DNA of 64,000 nucleotides from Burkholderia sp. WP9. Its GTDB lineage: Bacteria; Pseudomonadota; Gammaproteobacteria; Burkholderiales; Burkholderiaceae. The position numbers were made by a program, and so were the translations under genes. This document shows positions 35,429 to 44,708 of this stretch, one piece after another. The DNA lies in assembly GCF_900104795.1 (NCBI RefSeq), contig NZ_FNTG01000002.1, positions 2,914,001 through 2,978,000 of the forward strand, read 5' to 3'. The notes under the pieces were generated by a model. That model was given only the letters and a program-made list of their open reading frames with translations, was not told the DNA's origin and made no database searches. Each line of letters begins with the position of its first letter. Positions within the stretch are counted from its first letter, which is position 1.

Positions 35429-36871
35429 ATGGCAACTTCTATTCCGCGCGCAGCGACGCCTTCGCTGATCGAGCGGCGCTCCATCGACTATATCCCCGAA
35501 GCGGAGCGCCACGGCAGTCTCGTTAGCCAGTTCACGCTATGGTTCGGCGCGAACCTGCAGGTTACGGCGGTCGTGACCGGCGCGCTCGCGGTGGTGCTCG
35601 GCGGCGACGTCTTCTGGTCGTTGATCGGCTTGCTCGTCGGACAGATGATCGGCGGCACGGTCATGGCGTTGCATGGCGCGCAGGGTCCGCAACTCGGTTT
35701 GCCGCAGATGATTTCGAGCCGCGTGCAGTTCGGCGTCTATGGCGCGATCATTCCGCTCACGCTGGTGTGCGTGATGTACGTGGGCTTTTCCGCGGGCGGT
35801 ACCGTGCTTGCCGGGCAGGCGATCGGGCAGTTGCTGCATGTCGAGAACACCACGGCGATCGTCATCTTCGCCGGGTTGATCGCCTTGCTGACCGCACTCG
35901 GCTATCGCACCATTCACGCGATGGGCCGTATGTCGAGCATCGTCGGCGTACTGGCGTTTCTCTATCTGTTCGCCAGTCTGCTGCATGGGCACGATATCGG
36001 CGTGCTGTTGAACAACCGGCACTTTACGCTCGGCTCGTTTCTGCTCGCCGTGTCGTTGTCGGCTTCATGGCAGATCGCATACGGTCCATACGTCGCCGAT
36101 TACTCGCGCTATCTGCCGCGTGCCACTTCGGCACTGAAGACGTTCTGGGCGGTCGGCCTCGGTTCCGTGATCGGCGCGCAGGTCTCGATGGTGTTCGGTG
36201 TTTTCGCCGCAGCGCTGGCGGGTAATCGTTTCGCGGGGCACGAGGTGTCGTTCATCGTCGGACTGGGCGCGAGCGGCATGCTCGCAGCTGTGCTGTACTT
36301 CACGATCGCATTGGGCAAGCTCACGATCACCACGCTCAATGCCTATGGCAGTGTGATGTCGGTGGCGACCATCATGACCGGCTTCGGCGGCCAACGGTCG
36401 ATTTCGAGCCGCACGCGCCTTGTCTTCATTTTCCTGATGGTGGGTGCATCGACGGGGCTTGCGCTGGCGGGACATCACGCGTTTCTGAAGGAATTCACCG
36501 CATTTCTGCTCTTTCTACTCGCCTTCTTCACGCCGTGGAGCGCCATCAATCTGGTCGACTACTATTTCGTAACCCGGGAGCGCTACGACGTGCCGGCGCT
36601 GTTCGATCCGCAAGGCCGCTATGGCCGCTGGAATATGACGGGCATCGCGGTGTACGCATTCGGTGTTCTGATCCAGATGCCGTTCATCGCGACGAGTTTC
36701 TATACCGGCGGGTTGGTGGAAGCGCTGGGCGGCGTCGACATTTCGTGGATCGTCGGATTGGCCGCGCCTGCATTGCTGTACTTCTTCGCAGCACGAGCCA
36801 AAAGGGCTGACATTCCCGAGCAGATGATTCTGCCGCATGAACTTGGCGGCGTGGACGGCGTGCGGCAATAG
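35429..36871 (+). CDS. NCS1-family permease (cytosine/purine/allantoin/hydantoin type)
   Basis: 480 residues with about twelve membrane segments. Family NCS1: the N-terminal RSIDYIPEAERHGSLVSQFTLWFGANLQ, the loop QMIGGTVMALHGAQGPQLGLPQM and the later AYGPYVADYSRYLP are diagnostic. It imports a nucleobase-like or small polar heterocycle with H+ or Na+; CodB-like proteins are the closest type. The ATG follows CAGGAG. It lies 124 bp downstream of etfA on the same strand and could supply the substrate of the CoA-transferase/ACAD module, but it may also be independent. Confidence 0.85.
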   Translation: MATSIPRAATPSLIERRSIDYIPEAERHGSLVSQFTLWFGANLQVTAVVTGALAVVLGGDVFWSLIGLLVGQMIGGTVMALHGAQGPQLGLPQMISSRVQFGVYGAIIPLTLVCVMYVGFSAGGTVLAGQAIGQLLHVENTTAIVIFAGLIALLTALGYRTIHAMGRMSSIVGVLAFLYLFASLLHGHDIGVLLNNRHFTLGSFLLAVSLSASWQIAYGPYVADYSRYLPRATSALKTFWAVGLGSVIGAQVSMVFGVFAAALAGNRFAGHEVSFIVGLGASGMLAAVLYFTIALGKLTITTLNAYGSVMSVATIMTGFGGQRSISSRTRLVFIFLMVGASTGLALAGHHAFLKEFTAFLLFLLAFFTPWSAINLVDYYFVTRERYDVPALFDPQGRYGRWNMTGIAVYAFGVLIQMPFIATSFYTGGLVEALGGVDISWIVGLAAPALLYFFAARAKRADIPEQMILPHELGGVDGVRQ

Positions 36872-36896
36872 AGCAGGGCGCCGAGACGCGCGGGCT

Positions 36897-38873
36897 CTAT
36901 TGCTCCAGCATTTGCACGGCATGGTCGTGCCCACGCGGCGCCTGCAAATACGCGGCAATGGCGCTCGCCCGCATCGGCCGGCTGAACAGATAACCCTGCA
37001 CCGCGCGAGCGCCGAGTGCTTTGACGACCTCGACTTGCGACACCGTCTCGAGTCCCTCCACGACGCATTCGAGGCCGAGGTTCCCGCACAGGTCGAGCAC
37101 CGACTTGACGATCTTTTTCGATGCGCTGTTGGAATCCACGTCCGTCATGAAACTGCGGTCGATCTTGATCGTATCGAAGGGCAGGCGATGCACGTAGCTA
37201 AGGCTTGAATAGCCGGTGCCGAAATCGTCGAGCGATACCCGGCAGCCGGCTTTCTTGATCATGGTGAGCGAACAACGGGCCTGTTCGAAATCACGCGTCA
37301 CCGCGGTTTCGGTGATTTCGAACGACACGCGATGCGGCGGCACGCCGCTTGCCATGACGATATCGATCAGACGGCGGGCGCGTGCCGACGTGCAGATATC
37401 GATCGCCGACAGATTGAACGACAGGTAGAGCTCCGACGGCCAGCGCGCCACTTCGTCGAGTGCTTTGTGCAGCAGCACTTCCGTGATGCGTAGAATCAGT
37501 TCGGTACGCTCGGCAATCCGAATGAATTCTTCCGGCCTGACGGCGCCGAGCCGTGCGTTATGCCAGCGGCCGAGCGCTTCCATGCCGATGGTGCGCTGCG
37601 TGAGCACGTCGTAGATCGGCTGAAACTCCAGGAACAGTTCCGACTCGAGATCCGCATGGCGAAGCTCCTGGGTGACGAGGCTCGAGCGGCGGATGCGCGT
37701 TTCATGTTCGGTCGAGAAAATGACCGGCGTGCCGCGCCGGCTTTCCTTGCCCGCGTATAGCGCCGCGTCGGCGCGTTCGAACACTTGCGCGACCGTCGTG
37801 CCGGCTTCGGGGAACGCGGCCCAGCCGATGGTGCCCGACAGTTCGGCAACGTTGCCGGCGACCCGGTAGGGCTGACTGAGCGCCCCGCAAATACGCTCGC
37901 CCAATTCGACGAGCGTCGCGTTCGCCAGTTTGTGCTGTGCGAGCACGCCGAACTCATCGCCGCCGAGGCACGCGAAGAAAATGCCGGGCTCGGCGAGCGA
38001 CAACAGGCGTGCGCCGACTTCCTGCAAGACGAGATCGCCGCTGGCGTGGCCGTAGATGTCGTTGACCTGTTTGAAGCCGTCAAGATCGATCAGGCCGACA
38101 TTGAATCCGCCGCCGCTGCCGAGCGCGTGCTCGGACAACGCGCGCAGCGAGGCGAAGAAACTGCGCCGGTTGGGCAGGTCGGTCAGGCTGTCGATGCTCG
38201 CGAGCCGGAAGTTGTCGTCGCTCAGGCGCTGCGTTTTCTGCTGGCTCGCCTGCAACTCGCGCTGTGCGTGCACCACATCGGCAAAAGTCCGGCAATACAG
38301 TTGAATGATAAAGACGAGCGCGACGCCCACCAGTGTCATATCGACAGCCATTGCGATGAAAACCGGATAGCCGGTAAAGACCAGAAAGGTGGAAAAGCTT
38401 AGGATGACGATCGACAGCAGCAACATGGACGCCGCGCGCAGGTGCATCAGGCAGAACACGCAGCCGACTACCGTGGTCGCCATGTAAAACGCGACTTGCG
38501 TCTGTTCGTAGGCGGTGCCGTAGGGAAACAGGAGCAACGACCAGCTGCTGAACGCAACGGCGAAGAGGCCGGCCAGCCAGGTGAGCTTGCGCAGTTCGGA
38601 CACCGCTCTGTCGTCGGTCAGAACGCGGTGCCGGAGTTGCCACCATCGTATGCATCGGACCACACACATGGCGCACAGCGCCGCTGGAAAGTAGATCGCC
38701 AACCACGCAGGCGCGCAACTTATATGCGTAATGGCGACCGTCGTCGTGTTGACCAGCAGAATGAAGTAGAGAAGCGGGACCTGGTGGCCAAATGCCTCGA
38801 GCTGCGAGCGCACGAGTTCGGGGTCGCGTTTAGCGACAGACAGCGCATCCCTGAATTGGGTTAGCAGAACCAT
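36897..38873 (-). CDS. Membrane GGDEF-EAL protein (c-di-GMP turnover)
   Basis: 658 residues. Residues about 30-200 contain five to six membrane segments, followed by a short coiled linker (RELQASQQKTQRLSDD). The GGDEF domain (about 220-385) has an intact CLGGDEFGVL but no RxxD inhibitory site before it. The EAL domain (about 400-650) has MEALGRWH, FNLSA, FEITET, DDFGTGYSS, KIDRSFM and EGLET, all the catalytic residues. Both activities are therefore possible; phosphodiesterase activity is more likely with the complete set. It is a single gene, convergent with the NCS1 permease. Confidence 0.9.
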   Translation of the reverse strand: MVLLTQFRDALSVAKRDPELVRSQLEAFGHQVPLLYFILLVNTTTVAITHISCAPAWLAIYFPAALCAMCVVRCIRWWQLRHRVLTDDRAVSELRKLTWLAGLFAVAFSSWSLLLFPYGTAYEQTQVAFYMATTVVGCVFCLMHLRAASMLLLSIVILSFSTFLVFTGYPVFIAMAVDMTLVGVALVFIIQLYCRTFADVVHAQRELQASQQKTQRLSDDNFRLASIDSLTDLPNRRSFFASLRALSEHALGSGGGFNVGLIDLDGFKQVNDIYGHASGDLVLQEVGARLLSLAEPGIFFACLGGDEFGVLAQHKLANATLVELGERICGALSQPYRVAGNVAELSGTIGWAAFPEAGTTVAQVFERADAALYAGKESRRGTPVIFSTEHETRIRRSSLVTQELRHADLESELFLEFQPIYDVLTQRTIGMEALGRWHNARLGAVRPEEFIRIAERTELILRITEVLLHKALDEVARWPSELYLSFNLSAIDICTSARARRLIDIVMASGVPPHRVSFEITETAVTRDFEQARCSLTMIKKAGCRVSLDDFGTGYSSLSYVHRLPFDTIKIDRSFMTDVDSNSASKKIVKSVLDLCGNLGLECVVEGLETVSQVEVVKALGARAVQGYLFSRPMRASAIAAYLQAPRGHDHAVQMLEQ

Positions 38874-39059
38874 TCCCGTCCTTTTTTAAACGTTTGCGCT
38901 GCACTCGCAGCTTGGTATATCGGCAGGACAGGTGGGATCTTAAGGACACCTTGAACGAAATCGAATCCCGGTGCGAACGAGCGGTAAGTTCGACCGTAAA
39001 ACGCTGCGCGATCCGTCATTTATGCCGAATCGAGGTGGCGCAAATGACAGGTTCGCGTA

Positions 39060-39443
39060 TCAAAGTGCAGGACACGAAAGTACACGCTGAGGCTCCAGGG
39101 TTGTGCCCGGTTGGCCGTTTTGAGCCTGCGTGCCTTGCGGCGGGGTGGAGACGAGACGTACGGCATTCACGCCGGCATTTGCCAGCACATATTTTTCGGG
39201 GCTGTTTTCGGGTTGCCAATAAGCCCGGAAAGTGCCGCCATCGCCGAAAACCAGCAGCTTGCCGTGGACGGTTCCGGCATGGCTCACCAGGTCGACGGGT
39301 TCGCCGTCACGCACCTGAAAGCTCTGCGGCGACCCGGAATGTGCCGCGCCGACCAGGGTGGCGCAGGCCTTGTCGTCGGCTGCGAAGGCTGCGCACGAGG
39401 TCACAGCGAGGAGCGCACATGTTGCAATATGGCGAAATTTCAT
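39060..39443 (-). CDS. Small secreted protein of unknown function
   Basis: 127 residues. The signal peptide is KFRHIATCALLAVTSCAAFA, with mature protein from ADDKACATLV. The mature part has one Cys near each end (ACATLV and LSCPAL), which could close a disulfide between the termini. Between them are beta-strand-like repeats (VDLVSHAGTVHGKLLVFGDG). I do not recognise the family. A good site (GGGAGGA) precedes the ATG. It is monocistronic, divergent from the HU gene. Confidence 0.7.
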   Translation of the reverse strand: MKFRHIATCALLAVTSCAAFAADDKACATLVGAAHSGSPQSFQVRDGEPVDLVSHAGTVHGKLLVFGDGGTFRAYWQPENSPEKYVLANAGVNAVRLVSTPPQGTQAQNGQPGTTLEPQRVLSCPAL

Positions 39444-39793
39444 TTTTTTATTCCTCCCGGATTCTTGATTGCGGACCTCTCGTCCTGACAATTTTAGAAA
39501 CTCTCTAATCCACCATAACATAGTAAAAAAGGCCGCCGGCCAAGGTTTGCGCAGCGCTAAATCACTGAAATTGCAACGGATTGTGATAGCGGGAGAATAC
39601 GCATGGAGCGCGATAAATGCCTAAGCGTGCGATTCTTATGGCACTTTGCAGGAAAAAATCGTCAAATTCCCTGTGGGCGGGTGATACAAGCCTTACACCC
39701 AAGGTTTGCGCGAACCGGCGCCTATGCGTTAGTGTGTCGGTCCCGGCGCGACAGACGTGGCGCCGGTTCCATGATTACCATACGGGAAGTGCT
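39444..39793. other. Intergenic region with HU leader structure
   Basis: 350 bp between the small secreted protein and HU, divergent. It has no credible gene. The left part is AT-richer and should hold the promoter of the secreted protein; the right part contains the stem-loop at 39712-39769 just before HU. No clear -35/-10 pair is visible for HU. Confidence 0.5.
39712..39769 (+). promoter_or_regulatory. Long stem-loop in the leader of the HU gene
   Basis: GAACCGGCGCC (39712-39722) and GGCGCCGGTTC (39759-39769) are perfect 11-bp arms around 36 nt. Inside, TGTCG (39735-39739) and CGACA (39749-39753) form a second stem. It ends 24 nt before the HU start codon, close to its ribosome site, so it could affect translation or bind HU itself. 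Confidence 0.5.
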
Positions 39794-40072
39794 ATGAACA
39801 AACAGGAACTGATTGATGCAGTCGCCGCAGCGACGGGCGAAAGCAAAGCGGCCACCGGCCAAACCATCGACGCGATCGTCGAAGCGGTGACCAAGGCCGT
39901 GGTGGGTGGCGATACGGTGCAACTGGTCGGTTTCGGTTCTTTCTCGACTGGCGCGCGCGCAGCACGCGTCGGCCGCAATCCGTCGACCGGTGCAGAGATC
40001 CAGATCGCGGCTGCCAAGACGGTGAAGTTCACCGCTGGCAAGGCGTTCAAGGAAGCCGTCAACGCGTCGTAA
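39794..40072 (+). CDS. hupB: HU-family DNA-binding protein
   Basis: 92 residues, histone-like nucleoid protein that bends DNA as a dimer. It starts [20 protein letters not shown]. The beta-arm region has [20 protein letters not shown], the conserved RNPSTG and the C-terminal [16 protein letters not shown]. The length is normal. The ribosome site is GGGAAG. The gene is single. It is convergent with aroG across 217 bp; a GCGCGC hairpin at 40102-40120 lies there but has no T-run. Confidence 0.92.
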   Translation: MNKQELIDAVAAATGESKAATGQTIDAIVEAVTKAVVGGDTVQLVGFGSFSTGARAARVGRNPSTGAEIQIAAAKTVKFTAGKAFKEAVNAS

Positions 40073-40289
40073 TGCAACGCGCTTCACGCCGGAGCATCCA
40101 CGCGCGCTGCCGTGGCGCGCGGCGGGCGATGCATCGGGTGTGAGGAATCACGCGCTGCCCAACCCCGGTCAGATGGATCAACCGGCGGATGGTGCGGCGC
40201 GTGTGTTTTTGAGCCGACCCCCAACGGGACTTTCCGCAGGGGTGTTCGACGCAGGGCGTGCTCGAAGCAGCGCCTGCGCCCCGGCGCAC

Positions 40290-41408
40290 TCAGCCCGCGC
40301 GGCGTTTGCGGGTGGCCTCGGCGAGCGTCTCGAGCGCCGGCTCGGTCTGCGCCCAACTGACGCAGGCATCCGTAATGGATACACCGCGACGCAACGGCAC
40401 ACCGGGCTTCAGATCCTGGCGGCCTTCTTCCAGATGACTTTCCAGCATGACGCCGATAATGCGGCGCTCGCGCTGCGACAATTGCTGCGCGATATCCTGC
40501 ACGACCTCCAGCTGACGCAGATGCGATTTGCCCGAGTTCGCATGCGAACAGTCGATCATGACCTGCTCGCGCAGCCCCGCTGATTTGAGCGCCGCACAGG
40601 TGGCTTCCACCGACGCGCTGTCGTAGTTCGGCCCTTTCTTGCCGCCGCGCAGGATCACGTGCGCGTCGTCGTTGCCGCGCGTTTCGAAGATCGCGGCCAT
40701 GCCCATTTTCGTCATGCCCATGAACGCGTGGCTCGCGCGCGCGGCGACGATCGCGTCCGCGGCGACCTGTACGCCACCGTCCGTGCCATTCTTGAAGCCG
40801 ATCGGGCAGCTCAGTCCCGAAGCCAGTTGACGATGGCTCTGGCTCTCCGTCGTGCGCGCGCCGATCGCGCCCCAGGCGACGAGATCGGCGATGTATTGCG
40901 GGCTGAGCAGGTCGAGAAATTCGGTGGCCGTGGACAAGCCGAGGCCGTTGATGTCGAGCAGCAGTTGCCGTGCAAGACGCAGACCTTCATTGATGCGGAA
41001 ACTGCCGTCGAGCCGCGGGTCGTTGATATAACCTTTCCAGCCGACGGTAGTGCGCGGCTTCTCGAAGTAGACCCGCATCACGATCAGGAGATCGTTCTTG
41101 TAGGTGTCGGCGGCGGCCTTCAGCTTGCGCGCGTATTCGATCGCCTGGTCGTGGTCGTGAATCGAACACGGTCCGACGATCATCACGAGCCGGTCGTCAC
41201 GGCCATGCAGAATGTCGGCGATTTCCGCGCGGGTCTTCTCGACCAGCGTCTGCACCGAAGGCGGCGTGGGCAATTCGTCCTGCAACAGGGCAGGGGAAAT
41301 CAACGGACGTACCGCGCCGATCCGAACGTCGTCGATGCGCGTGGTGTCCTGGGTGGCGTCGGCTGAGCCGACTTCCTGATCGTGCAAAGGATTGTCGATG
41401 GCGCTCAA
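40290..41408 (-). CDS. aroG: DAHP synthase, class I
   Basis: 372 residues. It condenses phosphoenolpyruvate and erythrose 4-phosphate, the first step of aromatic amino acid synthesis. Motifs are VGPCSIHD, the phosphate-binding EKPRTTVGWKGYIND, TTESQSHRQLASGLSCPIGF, KNGTDGG and the metal-binding IDCSHANSGKSH. It is a longer AroG-type enzyme with an N-terminal extension (about 1-45) that usually forms the feedback site. Which amino acid inhibits it cannot be read directly. The ATG follows a GGAG-containing leader. It is monocistronic. Confidence 0.93.
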   Translation of the reverse strand: MSAIDNPLHDQEVGSADATQDTTRIDDVRIGAVRPLISPALLQDELPTPPSVQTLVEKTRAEIADILHGRDDRLVMIVGPCSIHDHDQAIEYARKLKAAADTYKNDLLIVMRVYFEKPRTTVGWKGYINDPRLDGSFRINEGLRLARQLLLDINGLGLSTATEFLDLLSPQYIADLVAWGAIGARTTESQSHRQLASGLSCPIGFKNGTDGGVQVAADAIVAARASHAFMGMTKMGMAAIFETRGNDDAHVILRGGKKGPNYDSASVEATCAALKSAGLREQVMIDCSHANSGKSHLRQLEVVQDIAQQLSQRERRIIGVMLESHLEEGRQDLKPGVPLRRGVSITDACVSWAQTEPALETLAEATRKRRAG

Positions 41409-41538
41409 AATGTTCTCCCGGACCTTGTGATGATGAGGCGGCCTCGCGGCCTGACTGCGTGAGTGTGGGTGCGTCGATGCTGGCTGTCTTCGCTGCCGGG
41501 ATTATGACACTCGCGTGCTGCGGCCGGGACGGCACGCG

Positions 41539-42378
41539 TCAAAGGCGTTTGATCAAGGCCATGGCGGCGGCCGGATTGCGCTCCTTGAAGCCGCTGATCA
41601 CGTAGAGGTAGACATCGCGTGCGCCTGTTTTTGCGGGTGCTTTCGCCGAGGTTTCCAGATCGTCCGGTGTCGCGCCCGCTGCCAGTTGCCGCGCGCGTTC
41701 CGCCCATGCTTCCAACGCTTTGGTCGAATAACCGTTGGCCTGTTTGTCCGTTGTGCCCATGATGCGCGCGTAGACGAAGGGCGCGGTGATGTCGGCGATC
41801 TGCGGGTATTCGCTGTCGCCAGCGAGGACGATGGCGACTTTGTGTTTGCGTGCGAGCGCGACGAATTCCGGCGTCTTGAAGGTGTCGTTGCGCACTTCGA
41901 TCGCATGCCTGAGCTTCTGGCCTTCGATGCTGGCGGGCAGTAGTTTCAGAAAGGCTTCGAAATCTTCCTTATCGAATTTTTTGGTGGTTGCGAATTGCCA
42001 GTTGATCGGGCCGAGTTTCTGTTTGAGCAGCAGCACACCGCTGCCGAAAAAGCGTTCGATGGTTTCACCCGCGTCCGCGAGGACTTTTCGGTTGGTCGCA
42101 TAACGCGGCGCTTTCAGTGAAAAGACGAAATCGTCCGGCGTTTCCTGATACCACTTCTCATAGCTCGCCGGTTTCTGCAAACCGTAAAACGTGCCGTTGA
42201 TTTCAATCGATGTGAGATTCCTGCTCGCGTATTCGAGTTCGCGGCTTTGCGTGAGGTCGTCGGGGTAGAAGGTGCCGCGCCAGGGCGCATAGGTCCAGCC
42301 GCCTATACCGATGCGGATGTTCGTCGTTTTGGTGGCCTTCGCGGTTTTTGTGGTTTTTACGGCGGGTTCTTTCGGCAC
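41539..42378 (-). CDS. DUF72 domain protein (YecE-like)
   Basis: 279 residues with a GTG start (GGAGAG five bases upstream; the frame is open to 42435). The TIM-barrel-like DUF72 domain begins IRIGIGGWTYAPWRGTFYP and continues EINGTFYGLQKPASYEKWY, FSLKAPRYAT and HAIEVRNDTFKTPEF. The N-terminal 15 residues are Lys/Thr-rich. The family is widespread and uncharacterised, possibly nucleic-acid related. It is followed by aroG 130 bp on. Confidence 0.87.
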   Translation of the reverse strand: MPKEPAVKTTKTAKATKTTNIRIGIGGWTYAPWRGTFYPDDLTQSRELEYASRNLTSIEINGTFYGLQKPASYEKWYQETPDDFVFSLKAPRYATNRKVLADAGETIERFFGSGVLLLKQKLGPINWQFATTKKFDKEDFEAFLKLLPASIEGQKLRHAIEVRNDTFKTPEFVALARKHKVAIVLAGDSEYPQIADITAPFVYARIMGTTDKQANGYSTKALEAWAERARQLAAGATPDDLETSAKAPAKTGARDVYLYVISGFKERNPAAAMALIKRL

Positions 42379-42471
42379 TTGGGCTCTCCATCTGGCTTCG
42401 CAGGGGAAGCAGTAGATTAGCCGCTTTTTCGCCAAATAACGCGTAAGTCCGGAGAACCGGAAGCGCGCCTG

Positions 42472-43218
42472 CTATTCGCCGCTTCGCGACGCGTCTGCCG
42501 CTTGACGCGCGGCCTCTTCGAACCGCCGGTTCGCTTCCGCCACTTCCGCCCTGAACTGCTGCAACGCGTTCACCGCCAGGTCGGGCGGCGTGAGCGCGGC
42601 CCACAACACGTCGATGAGCCGGTCCGCGGTCGCATCGATATCGATGTGCCGGTTCGCGAGCGTGGCGTCCCACAGCACGTGCTCCATTGGGCCGAACACC
42701 ATCGAGCGCAGCAAGCGCAAGGGCATGTCGGCGCGAATCTGGCCGCTCTCCTGACCTTGCGCGAGCACGCGCATCAACGGTGCGGTATAGCGGCGCTGCA
42801 ACTCGGTGAGCGCCTCGCTCAATTCATGGTGGCGGGCCCGTCCTTCGGACAACACCAGCGCGCACAGATCGGTGCCGTTTACGAGCATCAACCGCAAGTG
42901 CGTGCGAACAATGAACGCGAACTGCTGGCGCACATTGCCGTCGCGCGGCAAGCCGGATTCGATCGCTTCGATGATCTCGTCGTACCAGTCGCCGATCACC
43001 CGGGCGCACAACTCGCGTTTGCCGCGGAAATAGCTGAACACGGTCGCCTCGGAAATGCCCAGGCGCTGTGCGATCTCGGCCGTTGTCGCGCGCTCGTAGC
43101 CCTTTTCGGAGAACACGTCGCGCCCCGCCTGAAGGATCTCCTTCACGCGTTGCTGCGACTTGCGCCCGGCCGGCTGGCGGCGCGAGGCGGGTAACTCGGC
43201 CTTCGTGGCAACCGTCAT
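42472..43218 (-). CDS. TetR-family regulator, probable LiuQ of the leucine operon
   Basis: 248 residues. The N-terminal HTH is YERATTAEIAQRLGISEATV then FSYFRGKRELCARV, with a basic start (SRRQPAGRKSQQRVKEI). The rest is a helical effector domain. It is divergent from liuA across 294 bp. In many betaproteobacteria the liu operon is controlled by a TetR protein called LiuQ (comparative-genomics knowledge), so that role is inferred from position. The C-terminal 40 residues are charged and helical, longer than average. Confidence 0.85.
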   Translation of the reverse strand: MTVATKAELPASRRQPAGRKSQQRVKEILQAGRDVFSEKGYERATTAEIAQRLGISEATVFSYFRGKRELCARVIGDWYDEIIEAIESGLPRDGNVRQQFAFIVRTHLRLMLVNGTDLCALVLSEGRARHHELSEALTELQRRYTAPLMRVLAQGQESGQIRADMPLRLLRSMVFGPMEHVLWDATLANRHIDIDATADRLIDVLWAALTPPDLAVNALQQFRAEVAEANRRFEEAARQAADASRSGE

Positions 43219-43353
43219 ATGAGTCCAGTTCAGATTTGTTGGTCGAATTCGGCGTGAAAGCCTGCCGATTGACCCCGTGACGCCGATGCTACCACGCCAT
43301 TTCAGCCTTGTAGAGGGTTCGGCCGTTTTCTGAGTGATACTCAAAAATATCTA

Positions 43354-43382
43354 TTGACGCTTACGTAAATCTGGCGTGAAAT
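43354..43382 (+). promoter_or_regulatory. Predicted liuA promoter with embedded operator
   Basis: TTGACG (-35, 43354-43359) and TGAAAT (-10, 43377-43382) are spaced by 17 bp. The spacer begins with the palindrome TTACGTAA (43361-43368), and TTGACG repeats its half as TGACG. It is the kind of site a TetR dimer would cover. An additional repeat TGAGT-GAT-ACTCA lies just upstream at 43331-43343. Confidence 0.5.
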
Positions 43383-43512
43383 GCGGCTTGAACGTTGCGC
43401 TTCGTGCGGGACGATAAAGGCGGGTCCACCGGTCCGCCACCGTCCGCTGAGCCGCATCCGGACCAGCCGCCGCCCCAAGGCCGGCCGCCAACGAACTCCT
43501 GGAGACACAGCA

Positions 43513-44694
43513 ATGAGCAACCTGCCCGGTTTGCAATTCCCGCTCGGCGAAGAAATCGAAATGCTGCGCGACAGCATCGCGGGATTCGCTGCCAAAGAAA
43601 TCGCCCCGCGTGCCGCGGAAATCGATCGCACGGATCAGTTTCCCATGGACCTGTGGCGCAAGTTCGGCGATCTTGGCGTGCTCGGCATGACGGTCTCGGA
43701 GGAGTACGGCGGCGCGAACATGGGCTACACGGCGCATATGATCGCCATGGAGGAGATCTCGCGCGCGTCGGCTTCGGTCGGTCTCTCGTACGGCGCGCAT
43801 TCGAATCTGTGCGTCAACCAGATTCATCGCAACGGCACGGAAGCGCAGAAGCAGAAGTACTTGCCCAAGCTGGTGTCCGGCGAACACATCGGCGCGCTTG
43901 CCATGAGCGAGCCGAACGCGGGGTCGGACGTCGTCAGCATGAAGCTGCGCGCCGAGAAGAAGGGCGATCACTACGTGCTCAACGGCACGAAAATGTGGAT
44001 CACCAACGGCCCGGATTGCGACACGCTGGTCGTCTACGCCAAAACCGATCCCGAAGCGAATTCGCGCGGTATTACCGCGTTTATCGTCGAGAAGGGCATG
44101 AAGGGTTTCTCGGTGGCGCAGAAACTCGACAAGCTCGGCATGCGCGGCTCGCATACCGGCGAACTGGTGTTCCAGGACGTGGAAGTGCCGGAGGAAAACA
44201 TTCTCGGCCAGCTAAACGGCGGTGCTAAGGTGCTGATGAGCGGCCTCGACTACGAACGCGCCGTGCTCGCGGGCGGCCCGACGGGCATCATGGTCGCGGT
44301 CATGGACGCGGTCGTGCCGTACATTCACGACCGCAAGCAGTTCGGTCAGCCGATCGGCGAATTCCAGCTCATTCAAGGCAAGGTGGCCGATCTCTACACC
44401 ACGTTGCAGGCATGTCGAGCCTATCTCTACGCAGTGGGCCGCCAGCTCGATACGCTCGGCAAGGAACATGTGCGCCAGGTGCGCAAAGACTGCGCGGGCG
44501 TGATCCTCTACACCGCGGAAAAAGCCACGTGGATGGCGGGCGAGGCGATCCAGATTCTCGGCGGTAACGGCTATATCAACGAGTATCCGGTCGGCCGTTT
44601 GTGGCGCGACGCGAAGCTCTATGAAATCGGCGCGGGCACGAGCGAAATCCGTCGCATGCTGATCGGCCGCGAACTGTTCGCCGAGACGGTCTGA
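43513..44694 (+). CDS. liuA: Isovaleryl-CoA dehydrogenase
   Basis: 393 residues. It oxidises isovaleryl-CoA to 3-methylcrotonyl-CoA in leucine breakdown, passing electrons to ETF. The catalytic Glu248 lies in [14 protein letters not shown], the position unique to isovaleryl-CoA dehydrogenases. Other blocks are [31 protein letters not shown] and [33 protein letters not shown] precedes the ATG. It heads the liuABCD operon, with liuB 14 bp downstream. Confidence 0.95.
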   Translation: MSNLPGLQFPLGEEIEMLRDSIAGFAAKEIAPRAAEIDRTDQFPMDLWRKFGDLGVLGMTVSEEYGGANMGYTAHMIAMEEISRASASVGLSYGAHSNLCVNQIHRNGTEAQKQKYLPKLVSGEHIGALAMSEPNAGSDVVSMKLRAEKKGDHYVLNGTKMWITNGPDCDTLVVYAKTDPEANSRGITAFIVEKGMKGFSVAQKLDKLGMRGSHTGELVFQDVEVPEENILGQLNGGAKVLMSGLDYERAVLAGGPTGIMVAVMDAVVPYIHDRKQFGQPIGEFQLIQGKVADLYTTLQACRAYLYAVGRQLDTLGKEHVRQVRKDCAGVILYTAEKATWMAGEAIQILGGNGYINEYPVGRLWRDAKLYEIGAGTSEIRRMLIGRELFAETV

Positions 44695-44708
44695 AGGAGA
44701 AGCCCGCC

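Noticed and set aside
40102..40120. GCGCGC hairpin after HU as terminator
   Set aside because: Only 6 bp, no T-run, and in a region where GCGC repeats are frequent by composition.
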